A stretch of DNA of 64,000 nucleotides from CAKSHC01 sp045594545 (GTDB lineage Bacteria; Bacillota; Clostridia; Oscillospirales; UMGS1783): the NCBI GenBank assembly GCA_045594545.1, contig JAZNYQ010000094.1, positions 12,962 through 76,961 on the forward strand, read 5' to 3'. The notes below the pieces were generated by a model. It saw only the letters and a list, made by a program, of their open reading frames with translations. It was not told the origin of the DNA and searched no databases. Positions 40,974 through 50,258 of this stretch are shown in pieces (position 1 is the stretch's first letter; the number at the start of each line of letters is the position of its first letter). The position numbers and the translations under genes are program-made.

Positions 40974-41681
40974 GTGCCGTTATTGGGTGCGCTCGTGAAT
41001 GCGGGGGCCGTCATTTTAGGCGGATTGATTGGCTTATTGATTCGACGGATAGGGCGAAACAACCGCATATCCGGATCGGGGCGGTTTCAGGATATCGTCA
41101 TGAAAGGTGTCGGGTTATGTGTAGCCTATATTGGAATCAGCGGGCTTACGAAAGGACAAAACGTACTGATTGTCATTATATCGGTCGTGATTGGCGGGTT
41201 ATTGGGTGAATTATGTCGGTTAGAAGACGGCATAAACAAGATCGGTCAATGTATTGAGCGGCGTTTTGGCGCCAAGGATACTACCGTATCGGTGACACAG
41301 GGGTTTGTGACGGCCAGCTTATTATTTTGTGTCGGGGCGATGACCATTGTAGGGGCGCTTAACAGCGGGATTCAAGGGGATCACACCATGCAATACACCA
41401 AGGCTTTACTGGACGGGATCAGTGCCATTATTTTCGCCAGTTCCTTAGGATACGGTGTTTTGTTTTCCGCAGGGGCTGTTTTTATCATTCAAGGCGGAAT
41501 TACTCTCTTAGCCGGAGTAATTGCTCCTTATCTGAGTGAAGCGGTCATTGCGGAGATGACCTGTGTTGGGTCATTGCTAATTTTGGGGTTGTCCCTGAAT
41601 CTTCTTGGTATTACCAAACTGAAAGTGATGAATTATGTACCGGCCATATTTTTACCCATAGTATTGTGTCGGTTTATGTAA
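40974..41681 (+). CDS. DUF554 membrane protein
   Basis: A 235-residue polytopic membrane protein with about seven hydrophobic segments. It matches the DUF554 (YdfK/YqgA) family: GALVNAGAVILGGLIGLLI at the N-terminus, GGLLGELCRLEDGINKIG (about 76-93), GAMTIVGALNSGIQGD (about 122-137) and ALLDGISAIIFASSLGYGV (about 145-163). Function is unknown; small-molecule transport is sometimes suggested. Start is GTG 40974 preceded by GGAGGTG. It is followed 15 bases later by an MFS gene and probably shares its transcript. Confidence 0.9.
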   Translation: MPLLGALVNAGAVILGGLIGLLIRRIGRNNRISGSGRFQDIVMKGVGLCVAYIGISGLTKGQNVLIVIISVVIGGLLGELCRLEDGINKIGQCIERRFGAKDTTVSVTQGFVTASLLFCVGAMTIVGALNSGIQGDHTMQYTKALLDGISAIIFASSLGYGVLFSAGAVFIIQGGITLLAGVIAPYLSEAVIAEMTCVGSLLILGLSLNLLGITKLKVMNYVPAIFLPIVLCRFM

Positions 41682-41696
41682 GGGAGCATACAAGTC

Positions 41697-42851
41697 ATGT
41701 TAGAACGGTACCGCTCGAGCGGTTTTGCATTATTCGTTTATTATTTCTTCATGTATGTGGCGATGGCGCCCTTTACCGCCTTTTTATCCACCTACTACAA
41801 TGAGATCGGACTTTCGGCTTCGCAGATCGGTGTTCTATCGGGAATCGGGCCGATCGTCGTCATATTCGGACAATTTGTCTGGGGGCGTATGGCCGATCGG
41901 GCCAAACAAAAAAATACGGTTTTACTGGTAGCCACTCTATTGACGGGGATTACGGTGTATGCGTTTTCCTTAAATCCGAGTTTTTTGTATCTCTTAATGA
42001 TCAATATTTTCTACAATTTTACCAACTGTTCCATTATTCAGTTGAGTGATTCGATTGCACTGGAATACGCATCGGGGCACAATTTGCGATTCTCCATCAT
42101 TCGGATGGGTGGATCGATCGGGTTTTCCTGTTGCACGCTGGCGGTTGGTTTTTTGCTGACGGGAGATGCGGGGAAAATGTTTGCCATCAATGCCGTATTT
42201 CTTCTTATCAGCGCCATTGCCCTGTTATTCATGCCCAAAGTGAGCGGAGCACGCAGAGATCGGCAGAAAGCCAATTATCGGGACTTGTTTGCTGACAAGA
42301 AGTTAGTTGTTTTGCTCTGTTTTAATTTTGTTATCTATCTCGGGTATTTCTACAACATGGCATTCTTCCCGGTTTTGATGGCACAACACGGCGCAACGAG
42401 TATGCACATCGGGATTGCGCAGATGGTATCGGCCATGTGTGAACTTCCTTTTTTACTACTGAGCCAGAAGATCATCAATCGGATCGGGTTACGGATGACC
42501 CTGATTTTATCCTCCTGTGCCTTTGCCATGCGCTGGTTATTCTGCGGAACCCTTACCGAGGTCTGGCCGCTGGTGCTGATCTGCTCCCTGCATGGACTGG
42601 GGCATATCACCGTAAGTTTTTGCACCAGTTCTTATATCAACAAAACGGTGGCACAATCGCTTCGGGCGTCGGGACAGACGTTATTGGGGATGGTGGATTA
42701 CGGATTTTCCAAATGCGTGGCCTCGCTGGTTGGCGGGTTCTTAGCCGATATTTGGGGGGTAAGTACCGTTTACCTGTGTCTTGGTGGGTCTTCCCTGTTG
42801 GCCTTATTGATTTTAGTTTTATTTCTGCCGAAATTAAAGATTCGCATATAA
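41697..42851 (+). CDS. Major facilitator superfamily transporter
   Basis: A 384-residue 12-helix MFS permease. The loop 2-3 signature appears as GRMADRAKQKNTVL (about 64-77), with YYNEIGLSASQIGVLSGIGP before it and GGFLADIWGVSTVYL in the last third (about 347-361). It resembles the MFS_1-like/LacY-type group that includes the PF12832 family of oligosaccharide or nucleoside symporters. The substrate is not predictable. It follows the DUF554 gene and ends in a terminator shared with mazF. Confidence 0.88.
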   Translation: MLERYRSSGFALFVYYFFMYVAMAPFTAFLSTYYNEIGLSASQIGVLSGIGPIVVIFGQFVWGRMADRAKQKNTVLLVATLLTGITVYAFSLNPSFLYLLMINIFYNFTNCSIIQLSDSIALEYASGHNLRFSIIRMGGSIGFSCCTLAVGFLLTGDAGKMFAINAVFLLISAIALLFMPKVSGARRDRQKANYRDLFADKKLVVLLCFNFVIYLGYFYNMAFFPVLMAQHGATSMHIGIAQMVSAMCELPFLLLSQKIINRIGLRMTLILSSCAFAMRWLFCGTLTEVWPLVLICSLHGLGHITVSFCTSSYINKTVAQSLRASGQTLLGMVDYGFSKCVASLVGGFLADIWGVSTVYLCLGGSSLLALLILVLFLPKLKIRI

Positions 42852-42880
42852 AAATAGAGAGCCGAGGCTCTCTATTTTTT
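42850..42880. terminator. Bidirectional terminator between the MFS gene and mazF
   Basis: Stem of 8 bp (42856-42863 with 42866-42873), extended by A/T pairing, with T6 on the plus strand and an A run on the other side. Confidence 0.82.
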
Positions 42881-43238
42881 ATGCCAGTTCCGATAAACCG
42901 AAACTGATATTGATTGCGGTATTGATGCGTTGCATGGTCACTTCGTCCACATGACCGATCCGATCTTTTAATCGGCGCTTATCCAAGGTGCGGATCTGCT
43001 CAAGCAGTACGACCGAATCCCGTGACAGACCGTAGCGTTCGCACGCCAGTTCGATATGAGTCGGCATTTTGCTTTTTCCGGTCTGGCTGGTGATGGCTGC
43101 GGCAATGACGGTGGGGGAAAATTTATTTCCCACATCGTTTTGCACAATCAGCACCGGTCGCACCCCGCCCTGCTCCGATCCGATGACCGGCGAAAGGTCC
43201 GCATAATAAATATCTCCACGTTTTACTGTCAATGTCAT
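42879..43238 (-). CDS. MazF/PemK-type mRNA interferase toxin (NdoA-like)
   Basis: A 119-residue endoribonuclease of the MazF/EndoA family. Hallmarks are VKRGDIYYADLSPVIGSEQGG (read about 5-25), RPVLIVQNDVGNKFSPTVI-like strand segments, AAITSQTGKSKMPTHIEL (about 47-64) and LLEQIRTLDKRRLKDRIG (about 78-95). The family cuts mRNA at short sites. In Bacillus the antitoxin NdoAI lies between alr and ndoA; here only 122 bases separate alr and this gene and no antitoxin frame fits. It has a GGAG ribosome site. Downstream terminator is shared with the MFS gene. Confidence 0.93.
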   Translation of the reverse strand: MTLTVKRGDIYYADLSPVIGSEQGGVRPVLIVQNDVGNKFSPTVIAAAITSQTGKSKMPTHIELACERYGLSRDSVVLLEQIRTLDKRRLKDRIGHVDEVTMQRINTAINISFGLSELA

Positions 43239-43360
43239 TCACTCTCCGATATCGCTTATGAGTATATATTGCCCGCTTTGAGCGAAAAACTTACACCAAA
43301 GAAAAATTTTTTACTCACTATTACGATATTACGGAAAGTCATTCTTTGTTTTTTCAGTTA

Positions 43361-44512
43361 TTATTCAGTCATTCTCGAGTGCACTTCCCATATTTTTCCG
43401 TCACGGATATATACACGGGGCACCCGAACGCTGATGGCGCACATCAGTTCATAGTTAATGGTATCGCACATCTCGGCCAGTTGTGTCATGCTCGGCCCAT
43501 CGCCACCCATAACGGTAACCTCTTGCCCTTGTACTACTTGAGGACAGTTTGAGATATCGACCATCATCTGATCCATACACACCCGACCGACGATCGGGCA
43601 ACAGCAACCATTGATACTGACCCAGCCTTTTCCCGATAGTGCGCGGCGATACCCGTCGGCATACCCAACCGAGATCACAGCAATGGGAATATCACGGTCG
43701 GCCGTATAGGTTCTGCCGTAACTGACCGTTTCATCCGCACGAAGTACCGAGCAAAAAGCTACGACACTTTTCAGTGTCATGACCGAACGCAAACCGATAT
43801 CGGGACAGGAACCGTCCGGCTTCTCGCCATAAAGCATGATTCCCTGCCGAACCATATCAAACCCATAATCGGGATGGTTGAGAATAGCACCCGAATTGGC
43901 GCAATGTTTAACCGGAATAGACAGGCCGCCTTTCTCTACCCTCTCCACAACGGAAGAAAACAAAGTTTGTTGTTGTTTGGTAAAAGCCTGATCGGGCAGA
44001 TCGGACACGGCAAAATGGGTAAAAATCCCCTCTACCTGCAGACCGTCCATCCGGCAGATACGAGCCACATCCGCCGCCGCCTGTTCCACTTCTTCCGTCT
44101 TACGCACACACAACCCCAACCGAGCCATACCGGTATCCAGTTTGATATGGACTTTAACCGTGGCGTGTTGTTTTTGCGCGGCATGACTTAGACTTTCGGC
44201 ATAGGCTACGCTCATGACGGTTTGGGTAATGCCATGCTCGATCAGTCGGTCAAAGTTTTCGGGCGCGGTATAGCCGAGAATCAGAATATCCGCCTCAATT
44301 CCCGCTTGGCGCAATTCCAGCGCTTCGTCCATACAAGACACGGCAAACCGATCGGCGCCCGCTTCCACCAAGGTTTTGGCACAGATGCAAGCCCCATGCC
44401 CATAGGCATCGGCTTTAATGACCGGCATGACATGCGGATGAACGGCGTTGGCCAGTTTATAATTGTGGACAAGGGCATCCAGATCAATTTCGGCCCAAGT
44501 TCTTTTGTTCAT
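43361..44512 (-). CDS. alr: Alanine racemase
   Basis: A 383-residue PLP enzyme making D-alanine for peptidoglycan. The PLP lysine sits in PVIKADAYGHGA (about 30-41), the second catalytic base Tyr in SYGRTYTADRD (about 263), the substrate region is HCANSGAILNHP (about 200-211), and RVCMDQMMVDIS (about 307-318) is also typical. It lies between a lipoprotein gene and mazF, which resembles the Bacillus ydcC-alr-ndoAI-ndoA order apart from the missing antitoxin. Confidence 0.97.
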   Translation of the reverse strand: MNKRTWAEIDLDALVHNYKLANAVHPHVMPVIKADAYGHGACICAKTLVEAGADRFAVSCMDEALELRQAGIEADILILGYTAPENFDRLIEHGITQTVMSVAYAESLSHAAQKQHATVKVHIKLDTGMARLGLCVRKTEEVEQAAADVARICRMDGLQVEGIFTHFAVSDLPDQAFTKQQQTLFSSVVERVEKGGLSIPVKHCANSGAILNHPDYGFDMVRQGIMLYGEKPDGSCPDIGLRSVMTLKSVVAFCSVLRADETVSYGRTYTADRDIPIAVISVGYADGYRRALSGKGWVSINGCCCPIVGRVCMDQMMVDISNCPQVVQGQEVTVMGGDGPSMTQLAEMCDTINYELMCAISVRVPRVYIRDGKIWEVHSRMTE

Positions 44513-44523
44513 ATTTTTACCTC

Positions 44524-45021
44524 TTATGTGTATTTGAAATCGGTAAATTCCAACAGAAAATCGTCCCCGACGGAGATTTGCAAAGGAACCCCCTCTTTGG
44601 GATCAAAGCGGCAGGTAGCACTCCACTCTCCCGATTGATAGGTAAACGTACTGTCGGGCAGATGCTCTCCCTCTTGCTTAGCAATGGCATCGCACAGAGA
44701 GAAGACGGGACCGATTACCCGTTCCATCGTATCGGGCAACTGTTTGGTACTGAAAGATACGTCATGATACCCGATCGTATAGTCATTCTCGGTGAGTGAT
44801 ACGGTAAACCCACTTAGGGCTTGCGGGGTATCCAGTACCACACGGATCGTTTCCGGATCCTTCTCTACTGTAAAGCCATATTCCTTGTCAAGATAGTGTA
44901 CCGTGGCATAAGCCGAGAACCCGCCCGACTCACGCATCTCTTTGGTGACATCGGCCGTTTTGCCCTTTGCGCAACCGCAAAGCAGCAACAAAATTAAGGC
45001 CAGTGATGCCAGTTTTTTCAA
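44524..45021 (-). CDS. Putative lipoprotein upstream of alr
   Basis: A 165-residue protein with a lipoprotein signal (LLLLCGC, Cys about 17) and a mature domain of short beta strands: YATVHYLDKEYGFTVEKD (about 40-57) and a final FLLEFTDFKY. Bacillus has the lipoprotein YdcC in the equivalent position, which suggests a distant LolA-like outer-leaflet protein, but similarity cannot be shown here. Starts 3 bases after nnr's stop, so it is in the same message. Function unknown. Confidence 0.7.
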   Translation of the reverse strand: MKKLASLALILLLLCGCAKGKTADVTKEMRESGGFSAYATVHYLDKEYGFTVEKDPETIRVVLDTPQALSGFTVSLTENDYTIGYHDVSFSTKQLPDTMERVIGPVFSLCDAIAKQEGEHLPDSTFTYQSGEWSATCRFDPKEGVPLQISVGDDFLLEFTDFKYT

Positions 45022-45024
45022 ATG

Positions 45025-46539
45025 TTATCCCTCTTTGATCTGACGGAAGACGGCGGGGAAAAATTTCGGCAACTGCGACGGGAGCAGACAATAGTCGGTC
45101 ATCTTCTCCGCACCCATAAGCCCGGCTTGCGCATGAATATACACGCCGATCACCGCCGCCCAAGGCGCTTCCACGCCCTGCGCCAACAATGCACCGATTA
45201 TGCCGCTGAGCACATCGCCCGAACCGCCTTTGGCCAGAGCGGAGCAAGCCGCCGCGTTGAGCCACACCCGACCGTCGGGTGCCGCCACAACGGTATTGGC
45301 CCCTTTCAGTACGACGGTGACTTGATGCTCTTGCGCAAAAGCGGAAGCGATACCGATACGATCGGCCTGTATCTCCTCCACCGTCTTTCCGGTTAGTCTT
45401 GCCATTTCCAGAGGATGCGGTGTTACCACCAACTCCTTATCATGGCCCGCTAATACATCTATATTCCGCGAAAGTGCCGTTATGCCATCAGCATCGACCA
45501 CCAAGGGACACGCGGCATGGCGAATCAGAGAAATGACCCGCCGCTCCTGCCCGACGGCCAGCGACAAACCACAACCGCAAACAATGGCTTTGGCGCGATT
45601 GGCGGCCACCAGCAAGGCATGATCGCCATCCGTGGATGCGGGTAATCGAGTGTAGATCGGTTCGGGATAATAGGACGACACGGCATCAATCACTTCATTC
45701 CCTCCTGCCACCTCGACCAAGCCGACACCGGCACGCAACGCAGCACCGACACTCAAGACGGCGGCACCTGTCATATCCTCGCTTCCGCAATAGGTAAGCA
45801 GACGACCGAAGGTTCCCTTGTGGCTATTGGCCGAGCGGGCAGGCAAAACCGAGCCAACCAATGCAGGCGTAATTTCCCACATTCTCCCATCGTCCAGCAC
45901 CCGTTCGGGAATACCGATATCGCAAACCTCGACCTTGCCGCAATACTCGGCGGCCGGATACAGAAAATGACAGGGCTTCTTGGCCGTAAAGGTCACCGTT
46001 AAATCAGCACGAAAGGCCTCGCCCTCCACCGCACCGGTATCGCAACTGACACCGCTGGGCAGGTCCGCCGATACACGCATGGCTCCGCTTTGATTGGCCA
46101 ATTTTGCACAGGTCGCGCCAGCCCCCGAAAGGGAACCGCGAAAACCGGTACCGTACATGGCATCGACGATCACGTCGGCTTCCGTAAGCCACCGTTTGCA
46201 CTCTTCCTCATTTTGATCAAAGAAGCAAATGGGAACATCCTGTAATTGTGCTGCATAATAGGCGGCATCTTCGCTCAGTTCCCGATCGTTGATACGGATT
46301 ATACTGACAAGCATATCCGCTTCACAGGCAAGAGTCGCCAAGGCAAAGCCATCGCCGGCGTTATTGCCGTTTCCTGCCAAGATGACCATCTTTTTTTGGC
46401 ATAGATCATCGAAATGAGCCGAGATTTTCTCAAAGATACCCGAGGCGGCGTGGAACATCAGTTCGGTACCGGGAATACCGAGCACATCAATCGCAAACCG
46501 ATCGGCCTCATTCATTTGTTTGGCTGTGCAGACACGCAT
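45025..46539 (-). CDS. nnr: Bifunctional NAD(P)HX epimerase/dehydratase
   Basis: A 504-residue metabolite-repair enzyme that restores NAD(P)H from its hydrated forms. The N-terminal YjeF epimerase half has LAGNGNNAGDGFALA (about 54-68) and DAMYGTGFRG (about 118-127). The C-terminal ATP/ADP-dependent dehydratase half has GSEDMTGAAVLSVGAALRAG-like residues near 235-254, TPHPLEMARLTG (about 371-382), VVLKGANTVVA (about 406) and AKGGSGDVLSGIIGALLAQG (about 430-449). ATG 46539 is chosen because GGTGG lies eight bases upstream. It overlaps no neighbour and lies in the order AKR, nnr, lipoprotein, alr, mazF. Confidence 0.96.
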   Translation of the reverse strand: MRVCTAKQMNEADRFAIDVLGIPGTELMFHAASGIFEKISAHFDDLCQKKMVILAGNGNNAGDGFALATLACEADMLVSIIRINDRELSEDAAYYAAQLQDVPICFFDQNEEECKRWLTEADVIVDAMYGTGFRGSLSGAGATCAKLANQSGAMRVSADLPSGVSCDTGAVEGEAFRADLTVTFTAKKPCHFLYPAAEYCGKVEVCDIGIPERVLDDGRMWEITPALVGSVLPARSANSHKGTFGRLLTYCGSEDMTGAAVLSVGAALRAGVGLVEVAGGNEVIDAVSSYYPEPIYTRLPASTDGDHALLVAANRAKAIVCGCGLSLAVGQERRVISLIRHAACPLVVDADGITALSRNIDVLAGHDKELVVTPHPLEMARLTGKTVEEIQADRIGIASAFAQEHQVTVVLKGANTVVAAPDGRVWLNAAACSALAKGGSGDVLSGIIGALLAQGVEAPWAAVIGVYIHAQAGLMGAEKMTDYCLLPSQLPKFFPAVFRQIKEG

Positions 46540-46541
46540 TC

Positions 46542-47486
46542 TTACACCACCTTTATCGCCCATTGATCGCAGACACGACTGCAATACCCGCAGAGCACGC
46601 ATTTGTCATTCGGAACGGCTTTACCGTTTACGATGTCGATACCGTGATTGACGCAACGAGCCGCGCAGGCGCCGCAACCGACACACCAATCGTCGATATG
46701 TAGCTGCCGTTTTTTCTGCTGTAGGGCATTTAAATTTTTCTCAGAGAAGGCGCCCTGTTCCATAAATTCGATATTGGCATCGATCTCATCGATCGACTGC
46801 ATCCCGATACATACGCTATGTTTATAGGGAAAAGAAAAGGCGTATTGCAGACTTTCCTGCGCTGAGGCAAACAAATTACCGCCACCGAGCGGCTTCATGG
46901 TATAGATGCCTTTTCCTGCTTCATAGGCCATTTTCAGCGCCTGCTCCATATCTTCGCGCCTTCCGTCTACAATGCCGAGTCCTGCCCTATTGATCAGGGG
47001 ATGGATGACATCGATATAATCGGCGTGAGCCGCGGCACGCACCCCCGCCACATGGTGAGTCGAGATACCAAAAGCACGAATAACGCCCTGTGCTTTCAGC
47101 CGCAACAGCTCTTCGATGGCGGGCATATGGCCGCGCAAGGTGTGTTCACTCTCCTGTTCATGGAGCATGAAGATATCGATCACATCCCGATCGAGCCGTT
47201 GTCTGGCCTCTTCCACCGCATCAAAGGCCATCTGTTTTTCATAGGCATAGGATTTACTGGCGATGATAAGGGGGCTTTTCATCTTCTTTTCGGCGATTTT
47301 TATATATTCATAGTTGTCATAGAGTTGGGCGGTATCGAGCAGATTGACCCCACGCTCGGCGGCATAGCACAGCACCTCGGCCGCCGCCTCGGGAGGCAGA
47401 TTAGCCTGCATGGGTGCCATGGTAAGCGATCCAAACGCAAGGGTTGACACCTGCATTCCGGTATTACCCAAGGACACATATTTCAT
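46542..47486 (-). CDS. Aldo/keto reductase with C-terminal 4Fe-4S domain
   Basis: A 314-residue reductase: TIM-barrel AKR (residues 1-260) with catalytic Asp/Tyr in NLLDTAQLYDNYE (about 50-62), Lys in LIIASKSYA (about 77) and His in FMLHEQES (about 107), then GTKP-like YTMKPLGGGNLF (about 195-206). A bacterial-ferredoxin C-terminus has CVGCGACAARC (about 267-277) and CVLCGYCSRVC (about 295-305). This fused type is frequent in anaerobes. Its physiological substrate is unknown. Confidence 0.9.
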   Translation of the reverse strand: MKYVSLGNTGMQVSTLAFGSLTMAPMQANLPPEAAAEVLCYAAERGVNLLDTAQLYDNYEYIKIAEKKMKSPLIIASKSYAYEKQMAFDAVEEARQRLDRDVIDIFMLHEQESEHTLRGHMPAIEELLRLKAQGVIRAFGISTHHVAGVRAAAHADYIDVIHPLINRAGLGIVDGRREDMEQALKMAYEAGKGIYTMKPLGGGNLFASAQESLQYAFSFPYKHSVCIGMQSIDEIDANIEFMEQGAFSEKNLNALQQKKRQLHIDDWCVGCGACAARCVNHGIDIVNGKAVPNDKCVLCGYCSRVCDQWAIKVV

Positions 47487-47497
47487 AAAACACCTAT

Positions 47498-47535
47498 ACT
47501 AAAAACCTCAAAACCGCATGGTTTTGAGGTTTTAT
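47498..47535 (-). terminator. Terminator of ireB
   Basis: A 13-bp perfect stem (47503-47515 with 47520-47532) and 4-base loop, flanked by A/T runs, next to the ireB stop codon. Confidence 0.88.
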
Positions 47536-47537
47536 GG

Positions 47538-47795
47538 TTATTCGGAAAGATAAGAACGGACTAAGGTATGCAACAATTCGTCCCGATCGATCTTACAGAT
47601 CAGAGCGCGGGCATTTTTATAGTTGGTGATATAGGTCGGATCCTCCGAAAGGATGTACCCCACCAGCTGATTGATCGGATTGTATCCTTTTTCTTTTAAG
47701 GCATCGTACACCTCGGTAACAATGCGTTTCATTTCCTTTTCCTGTTCATCGCGAACCGAGAAGGTTATGGTTCCATCATGCAGCACTTGGCTCAT
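47538..47795 (-). CDS. ireB: IreB-family regulatory phosphoprotein (UPF0297)
   Basis: An 85-residue protein with the conserved core YDALKEKGYNPINQLVGYIL (about 30-49) followed by SEDPTYITNYKNARALI (about 50-66), characteristic of IreB, a substrate of the PASTA kinase IreK/PrkC that modulates cephalosporin tolerance in Enterococcus. The phosphothreonine region near the N-terminus reads HDGTITFS. ATG 47795 directly abuts a GGGG ribosome site; a GTG three codons later (47786) has better spacing, so the first three residues are uncertain. Own promoter and terminator. Confidence 0.92.
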   Translation of the reverse strand: MSQVLHDGTITFSVRDEQEKEMKRIVTEVYDALKEKGYNPINQLVGYILSEDPTYITNYKNARALICKIDRDELLHTLVRSYLSE

Positions 47796-47824
47796 CCCCT
47801 TTTCATATTTTTTCTATACACTAT

Positions 47825-47853
47825 ATCATATACCAATTTTGTCCGTTTTTCAA
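47825..47853 (-). promoter_or_regulatory. ireB: Promoter of ireB
   Basis: TTGAAA (47853-47848), 17-base spacer and TATGAT (47830-47825). Confidence 0.7.
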
Positions 47854-47870
47854 TACGCAATGCAAATTTT

Positions 47871-50243
47871 TTATATTTTTAATGCAATTCCGGCCGCAGT
47901 AAACCGTGCAGTCAGCCCATCGATCTGCTCCTGCACCTCTTGACCGGACAAGGTGCGGTCAAAGGCGCCGAAGGTAAAGCGCACCGTCATACTTCTCTTG
48001 TCACCCAAGGAGGCATCACGATACTCGTCAACCGGACGGTAACCAAGCAATAGCGGGCACTTTTCGGCATCGACAATGGCCATAATCTCAGCATAAGGCT
48101 GATCCTTGCCGACAAGCAGCGACAAGTCATACTCGACACCGGGGAATTTCGAGGGTTCGTTATAAGACACAGCGGCGCCCGCATAGTCCGAGAAAAGATC
48201 CATATCGATCTCGGCGCAGATGATGGCAGCCTTCTTATCGATCTTATCCACAACGCTCGGGTGAACCACGCTGACGAAGCCAATCTTTTTACCGTCCAGA
48301 TACACCCCTGCCGTATTAACCGGATGTTGCCACGGCTTCTCGGCCGTTTCATTCACGACTGTGAGAGCTTCATTCTTAAGAACGGTACCGATGGTGCGAA
48401 GCAGATCCACTACTCCAAGGTAGGCATCTTTTTCGCTATTAACCTTATCAAAGACAACAATACCTAATTTCTTACGCTCGTTGCATTGACCATCCTCTTT
48501 CAGTCCCTCTACGACACGAGCAATCTCGAAGATGCCGAACCGATCGGCGAAACGGCGATTGTCCTGAATCATGGAAAGCAGAGTCGGAGTCATATTGCGG
48601 CGCAAAATCGTCCAGTCGGTCGACATGGAGTTGATGATCTTGACATTATCCTCTACTTCAATGCCGATCTGAGCCAATTTACGGCTATCGCTCCACAGAT
48701 AGGAATGCACTTCATGGAAACCATAGCGATCGGCCAGCAATGTTTTTACGCCGAAATCGTCACGACGGTTAGTCGTTTCGGGAATGGGATAGAGAACATT
48801 CTCCGAGGGGCGGACATCAAAGTTATCATAGCCGTAGATACGAGTAATTTCCTCAATAATGTCGGCCTTAATGGTAACGTCCTTGGTGCGGCGCCAAGAC
48901 GGGACATCGACATGGAAGGCATCCCCGTTTCTTTCCAACCCAAAACCGAGCGCTGTCAAGGTTTTCTCGATGCGCTCAACCGAAATATCAATACCGGTAT
49001 AGCGATCGACAAATGCCTTATCGAAATCAATGGCGATCTCAGGGAAAGCATAGGTGCGCACGTCGCTGATGCACGACTCAAACGTAACATTCGGGTCAAA
49101 TTCCTGCAACAGATTCAGATAGCGCAGAGCGGCCGTCATGGTCAGTTCCGGATCGAGCATCTTCTCATAGCGCATACTGGCATCGGTACGAAGACCGATA
49201 CGGACGGTGGATTTACGGGTGGTGATGCCGTCGAAGTTAGCCGATTCCAGAAGCAAACTCGTGGTGGTATCTTCAATTTCGGAATTCAGACCGCCCATAA
49301 TGCCGGCAATGGCCATGGGTTTATCATCCGAGCAGATCATCAACGTTTCGCTGTCGATCTTACGCTCCACGCCATCCAATGTAGTAAAGGTAAACTCGTC
49401 AGCAAAGCGGCGCACATTGACCTTTTGCACGATCGAGTAATCAAAAGCATGCATGGGCTGGCCCAGTTCGAGCATGATATAGTTCGTCAAATCGGCCAAG
49501 AAATTGATCGCACGCAGACCGCAATAGAACAGACGGATCCGCATATTCATCGGCGAGACCTTACGGGTAATGCCGGTTACGATGGCAGAAGTATAGCGAT
49601 AGCAACGCTCGTCCTCGATCTTAACGTCCACTTCGGGCAGATCTTCAATGCTCTTGGCATCAAAAACGGGCACGGGGCGCAAGGAGCGGTCGGCAATTGC
49701 GGCAAATTCACGGGCAATGCCGTAATGTCCCCACAGGTCGGGGCGGTTGGTGAGCGACTTATTATCAACCTCAAAGACGATATCGTCAATCGCGAACAAT
49801 TCCTTGACATCGACACCCAGCGGGGTATCGGCGTCCAGTTCCATAATGCCGTCATGATTGGCCGAGATGCCCAATTCTTTTTCCGAGCAGCACATACCGC
49901 AGGATTCAAAGCCTGCAATCTTAGTTTTTACAATATCCATACCGCCGGCCTTGCCGCCCTCGGTAGCAAAAGCGACGATCATGCCCTCACGGACATTGGG
50001 CGCTCCGCACACGCAATCGACGATCGACTTACCGGTATTGACCTTAAGCAGGTGCAACTTCTTGGAGTTGGGATGATTTTCAATGCTCTCGATGCGGGCG
50101 GAAACCACACCCTGCACATCGGCACCCATGACAAAGATATCCTCCACCTCAGCGGTGGCAAGGGTAAAGCGTTTGATCAGCACCGTTTTATCCAAGCCCG
50201 ACAGATCAACAAAGTCTTCGATCCAATTCATAGAAATTAACAT
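47871..50243 (-). CDS. pheT: Phenylalanyl-tRNA synthetase beta subunit
   Basis: A 790-residue beta subunit of (alpha-beta)2 PheRS. Domains: N-terminal tRNA-binding OB fold with VKIESIENHPNSKKLHLL-like residues near 48-66 and CGAPNVREGM (about 78-87), B3/4 editing domain, B5 DNA-binding-like domain, the catalytic-like core and a C-terminal FDX-ACB anticodon domain (KFPGVEYDLSLLVGKD about 700-715). It follows pheS by 15 bases and ends 75 bases before the ireB start. The subunit edits Tyr-tRNA(Phe). Confidence 0.98.
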   Translation of the reverse strand: MLISMNWIEDFVDLSGLDKTVLIKRFTLATAEVEDIFVMGADVQGVVSARIESIENHPNSKKLHLLKVNTGKSIVDCVCGAPNVREGMIVAFATEGGKAGGMDIVKTKIAGFESCGMCCSEKELGISANHDGIMELDADTPLGVDVKELFAIDDIVFEVDNKSLTNRPDLWGHYGIAREFAAIADRSLRPVPVFDAKSIEDLPEVDVKIEDERCYRYTSAIVTGITRKVSPMNMRIRLFYCGLRAINFLADLTNYIMLELGQPMHAFDYSIVQKVNVRRFADEFTFTTLDGVERKIDSETLMICSDDKPMAIAGIMGGLNSEIEDTTTSLLLESANFDGITTRKSTVRIGLRTDASMRYEKMLDPELTMTAALRYLNLLQEFDPNVTFESCISDVRTYAFPEIAIDFDKAFVDRYTGIDISVERIEKTLTALGFGLERNGDAFHVDVPSWRRTKDVTIKADIIEEITRIYGYDNFDVRPSENVLYPIPETTNRRDDFGVKTLLADRYGFHEVHSYLWSDSRKLAQIGIEVEDNVKIINSMSTDWTILRRNMTPTLLSMIQDNRRFADRFGIFEIARVVEGLKEDGQCNERKKLGIVVFDKVNSEKDAYLGVVDLLRTIGTVLKNEALTVVNETAEKPWQHPVNTAGVYLDGKKIGFVSVVHPSVVDKIDKKAAIICAEIDMDLFSDYAGAAVSYNEPSKFPGVEYDLSLLVGKDQPYAEIMAIVDAEKCPLLLGYRPVDEYRDASLGDKRSMTVRFTFGAFDRTLSGQEVQEQIDGLTARFTAAGIALKI

Positions 50244-50258
50244 ATTTTTACCCCTCCC

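Noticed and set aside
41697..42851. Specific sugar symporter assignment for the MFS gene
   Set aside because: Only general MFS features are visible; substrate residues could not be identified.
48486..50240. Plus-strand frame (584 codons) opposite pheT
   Set aside because: Shadow of pheT; no domain seen.
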